DNA from: Phycisphaerae bacterium
GTDB lineage: Bacteria > Planctomycetota > Phycisphaerae > Sedimentisphaerales > SM23-30
DNA: 6,182 nucleotides
Direction: 5' to 3'
Assembly: GCA_021736565.1 (NCBI GenBank)
Contig: JAIPFO010000239.1
Location: forward strand, 1-6,182
In this document: positions 5,031-6,182 of the stretch, in pieces
Numbering within the stretch: position 1 is the stretch's first letter
Layout of the letters: every line of letters starts with the position of its first letter
Made by a program: the position numbers and the translations under genes
Notes under the pieces: model-generated
Told to the model about the DNA's origin: nothing
Seen by the model: only the letters and a program-made list of their open reading frames with translations
Databases searched by the model: none

Positions 5031-6182
5031 ATGCCATTCGACATATACGAAACAAGTGATTGCAATGGGTGGTCTGACGCCGAACGCCACATGGAAAATG
5101 CCCGTGAGCATTATGAAGCGAGCCGTTGGCTAGAATCGCTGGAGCAGTTGAGATCGGCGGTTGCGATCAACCCCTCTAATAGCGACTGGTATTTCAATAT
5201 GGGACTGATCATGGATACTCTGGGGCGTCACAATGAGGCGATTGAGGCGTTTGAGCAGGCAAGGGAGTTGCGGCCGAATGACGCTGAAATTTTGAATTGC
5301 CTGGCGGTAGATGCCACCCGCCTGGGGGAATATGACCGGGCGTTGGAACTCTTTGCACAGATCGAGAAAATTGACCCGATGTATGAACCGGGCTATTGCA
5401 ACCGGATAATCACCTATGCGGAGATGGGCCAGCATGACCTGGCGGAACAAATGTTCTACATGGCCCGGGAGATTAAAGACCACTGCCCCCTCTGTTATTT
5501 CAATATGGGAAACTCCCTGTTTTCCCGACATCTTTACGATCGGGCGATCTGGTGCTGGGAACAGACCCGAAAGCATGACCCGAATCACCCACAAGTAGAA
5601 TATCGGATCGCGCAGGCCTGCTGGGCTAAAGAAGATTATCAGGAAGCAAAAAAACATTTCCTGACGGAGTTAAGAATTAATCCAGGCGATACCGACGTCC
5701 TGCTTGACTATGGGATCATGCTTCTGGAAACGGAAGATATCGACAATGCCAGGGAGAAATTTCATCGAATCCTGGAACTGGATGCACGGCACAGTATGGC
5801 ATATCACTACCTGGGCGAAGTGTGCATGTATGAAAATCACATGGCACCGGCCGTGGAATATTTCCATAAGGCCCTGGAGATCATGCCAGGCCAAAATGGT
5901 TCGCATTACCGGCTGGGACAGTGCTATCTGCGTCAAGGCCAAACAGCAAATGCACGCGAGCATCTACTGGCAGAATTCCATCTCATGCCTGAACAGGCAG
6001 ATATGCTCAGTGACCTGGGGTGCCATCTGACCGAAGTGGGGGCGATGGACGAGGCGATACGATGCCTCGAGCAGGTCGTCGATATGACGCCGAATGACCC
6101 TACAAGCCTCCATAATCTGAGCCTGTGCTACTTTCGCTATGGCCTGACCGATGACGGGATCAGCCTGGCGTTACAGGTGTTG
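5031..6182 (+). CDS. Tetratricopeptide-repeat protein (C-terminus cut by window edge)
   Basis: 384 codons are open from ATG at 5031 to the right edge. A GGAAAG ribosome-binding site lies seven bases before this ATG. After a 16-residue lead-in, TPR units begin at about residues 17, 51, 85, 119, 153, 187, 221, 255, 289, 323 and 357, each 34 residues with no linker. Most show the consensus Gly/Ala at position 8, Ala at 20, a bulky residue (mainly Phe or Leu) at 24 and Pro at 32, as in unit 51-84 (G58, A70, F74, P82). There is no signal peptide or membrane segment, so a cytosolic scaffold for protein-protein contacts is likely, with the repeats forming a right-handed superhelix. It is transcribed divergently from the pilin-like pair; a functional link is unproven. 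The unseen C-terminus may carry more repeats or another domain. TPR identity is certain, specific function unknown. Confidence 0.95.
   Translation, partial: MPFDIYETSDCNGWSDAERHMENAREHYEASRWLESLEQLRSAVAINPSNSDWYFNMGLIMDTLGRHNEAIEAFEQARELRPNDAEILNCLAVDATRLGEYDRALELFAQIEKIDPMYEPGYCNRIITYAEMGQHDLAEQMFYMAREIKDHCPLCYFNMGNSLFSRHLYDRAIWCWEQTRKHDPNHPQVEYRIAQACWAKEDYQEAKKHFLTELRINPGDTDVLLDYGIMLLETEDIDNAREKFHRILELDARHSMAYHYLGEVCMYENHMAPAVEYFHKALEIMPGQNGSHYRLGQCYLRQGQTANAREHLLAEFHLMPEQADMLSDLGCHLTEVGAMDEAIRCLEQVVDMTPNDPTSLHNLSLCYFRYGLTDDGISLALQVL

Noticed and set aside
5130..5657. 175-codon minus-strand open frame
   Set aside because: Antisense to the TPR gene, whose 34-residue periodicity proves the plus frame.

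Overview
The window looks like a chromosomal segment of a planctomycete, probably a Phycisphaerae/Sedimentisphaerales-type lineage. This rests on three things: two proteins with the prepilin N-terminus FTLIELLVVISIIALLVAI followed by MPALGKAK, an H-X9-DG pilin C-terminus, and a secreted-type protein end carrying one dockerin-like calcium loop (DxNxNGKVDxxD) followed by a short tail. The assignment comes from remembered family features, not a database search. Translations were read by hand from both strands.

Layout, left to right. (1) 1-1631, minus strand: prolyl-tRNA synthetase (proS), bacterial type with the INS editing domain. 543 codons are visible and roughly the last 30 residues lie beyond the left edge. 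Its promoter (1747-1774) and leader precede it. (2) 1775-2055: about 280 bases without a gene, containing a convincing minus-strand terminator (1893-1933) that separates proS from the genes upstream. (3) 2056-2523, minus: 155-residue C-terminal remnant of a secreted dockerin-type protein with no credible start, probably a pseudogene. (4) 2550-3296, minus: a pilin-like gene of 249 codons interrupted by one in-frame TGA (codon 145). Reading continues in the same frame with clear pilin-like sequence to a TAG. (5) 3558-4325, minus: an intact 255-residue pilin-like paralogue. (6) 4326-5030: a 705-base divergent intergenic region with the paralogue's leader and promoter, several inverted repeats, and a 17-bp hairpin just upstream of the next gene. 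(7) 5031-6182, plus: the first 384 codons of a tetratricopeptide-repeat (TPR) protein, eleven 34-residue units in unbroken register, running off the right edge.

The two pilin-like genes appear to be a tandem duplication in which each copy kept its own promoter. Both have a perfect TTGACA -35 box with a 17-base spacer. Both carry the same leader motif at 46-47 bases below the -10 box. They share a 50-bp identical stretch encoding the prepilin signal, while the mature domains have diverged strongly. The copy nearer proS and the adjacent dockerin remnant look as if they are decaying. proS is an independent housekeeping gene, and the TPR gene is divergently transcribed from the pilin pair. No defence system, CRISPR array, insertion sequence, rRNA or tRNA was found. 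The most notable points are the in-frame TGA, the duplicated promoter/leader architecture and the unexplained strong hairpin.
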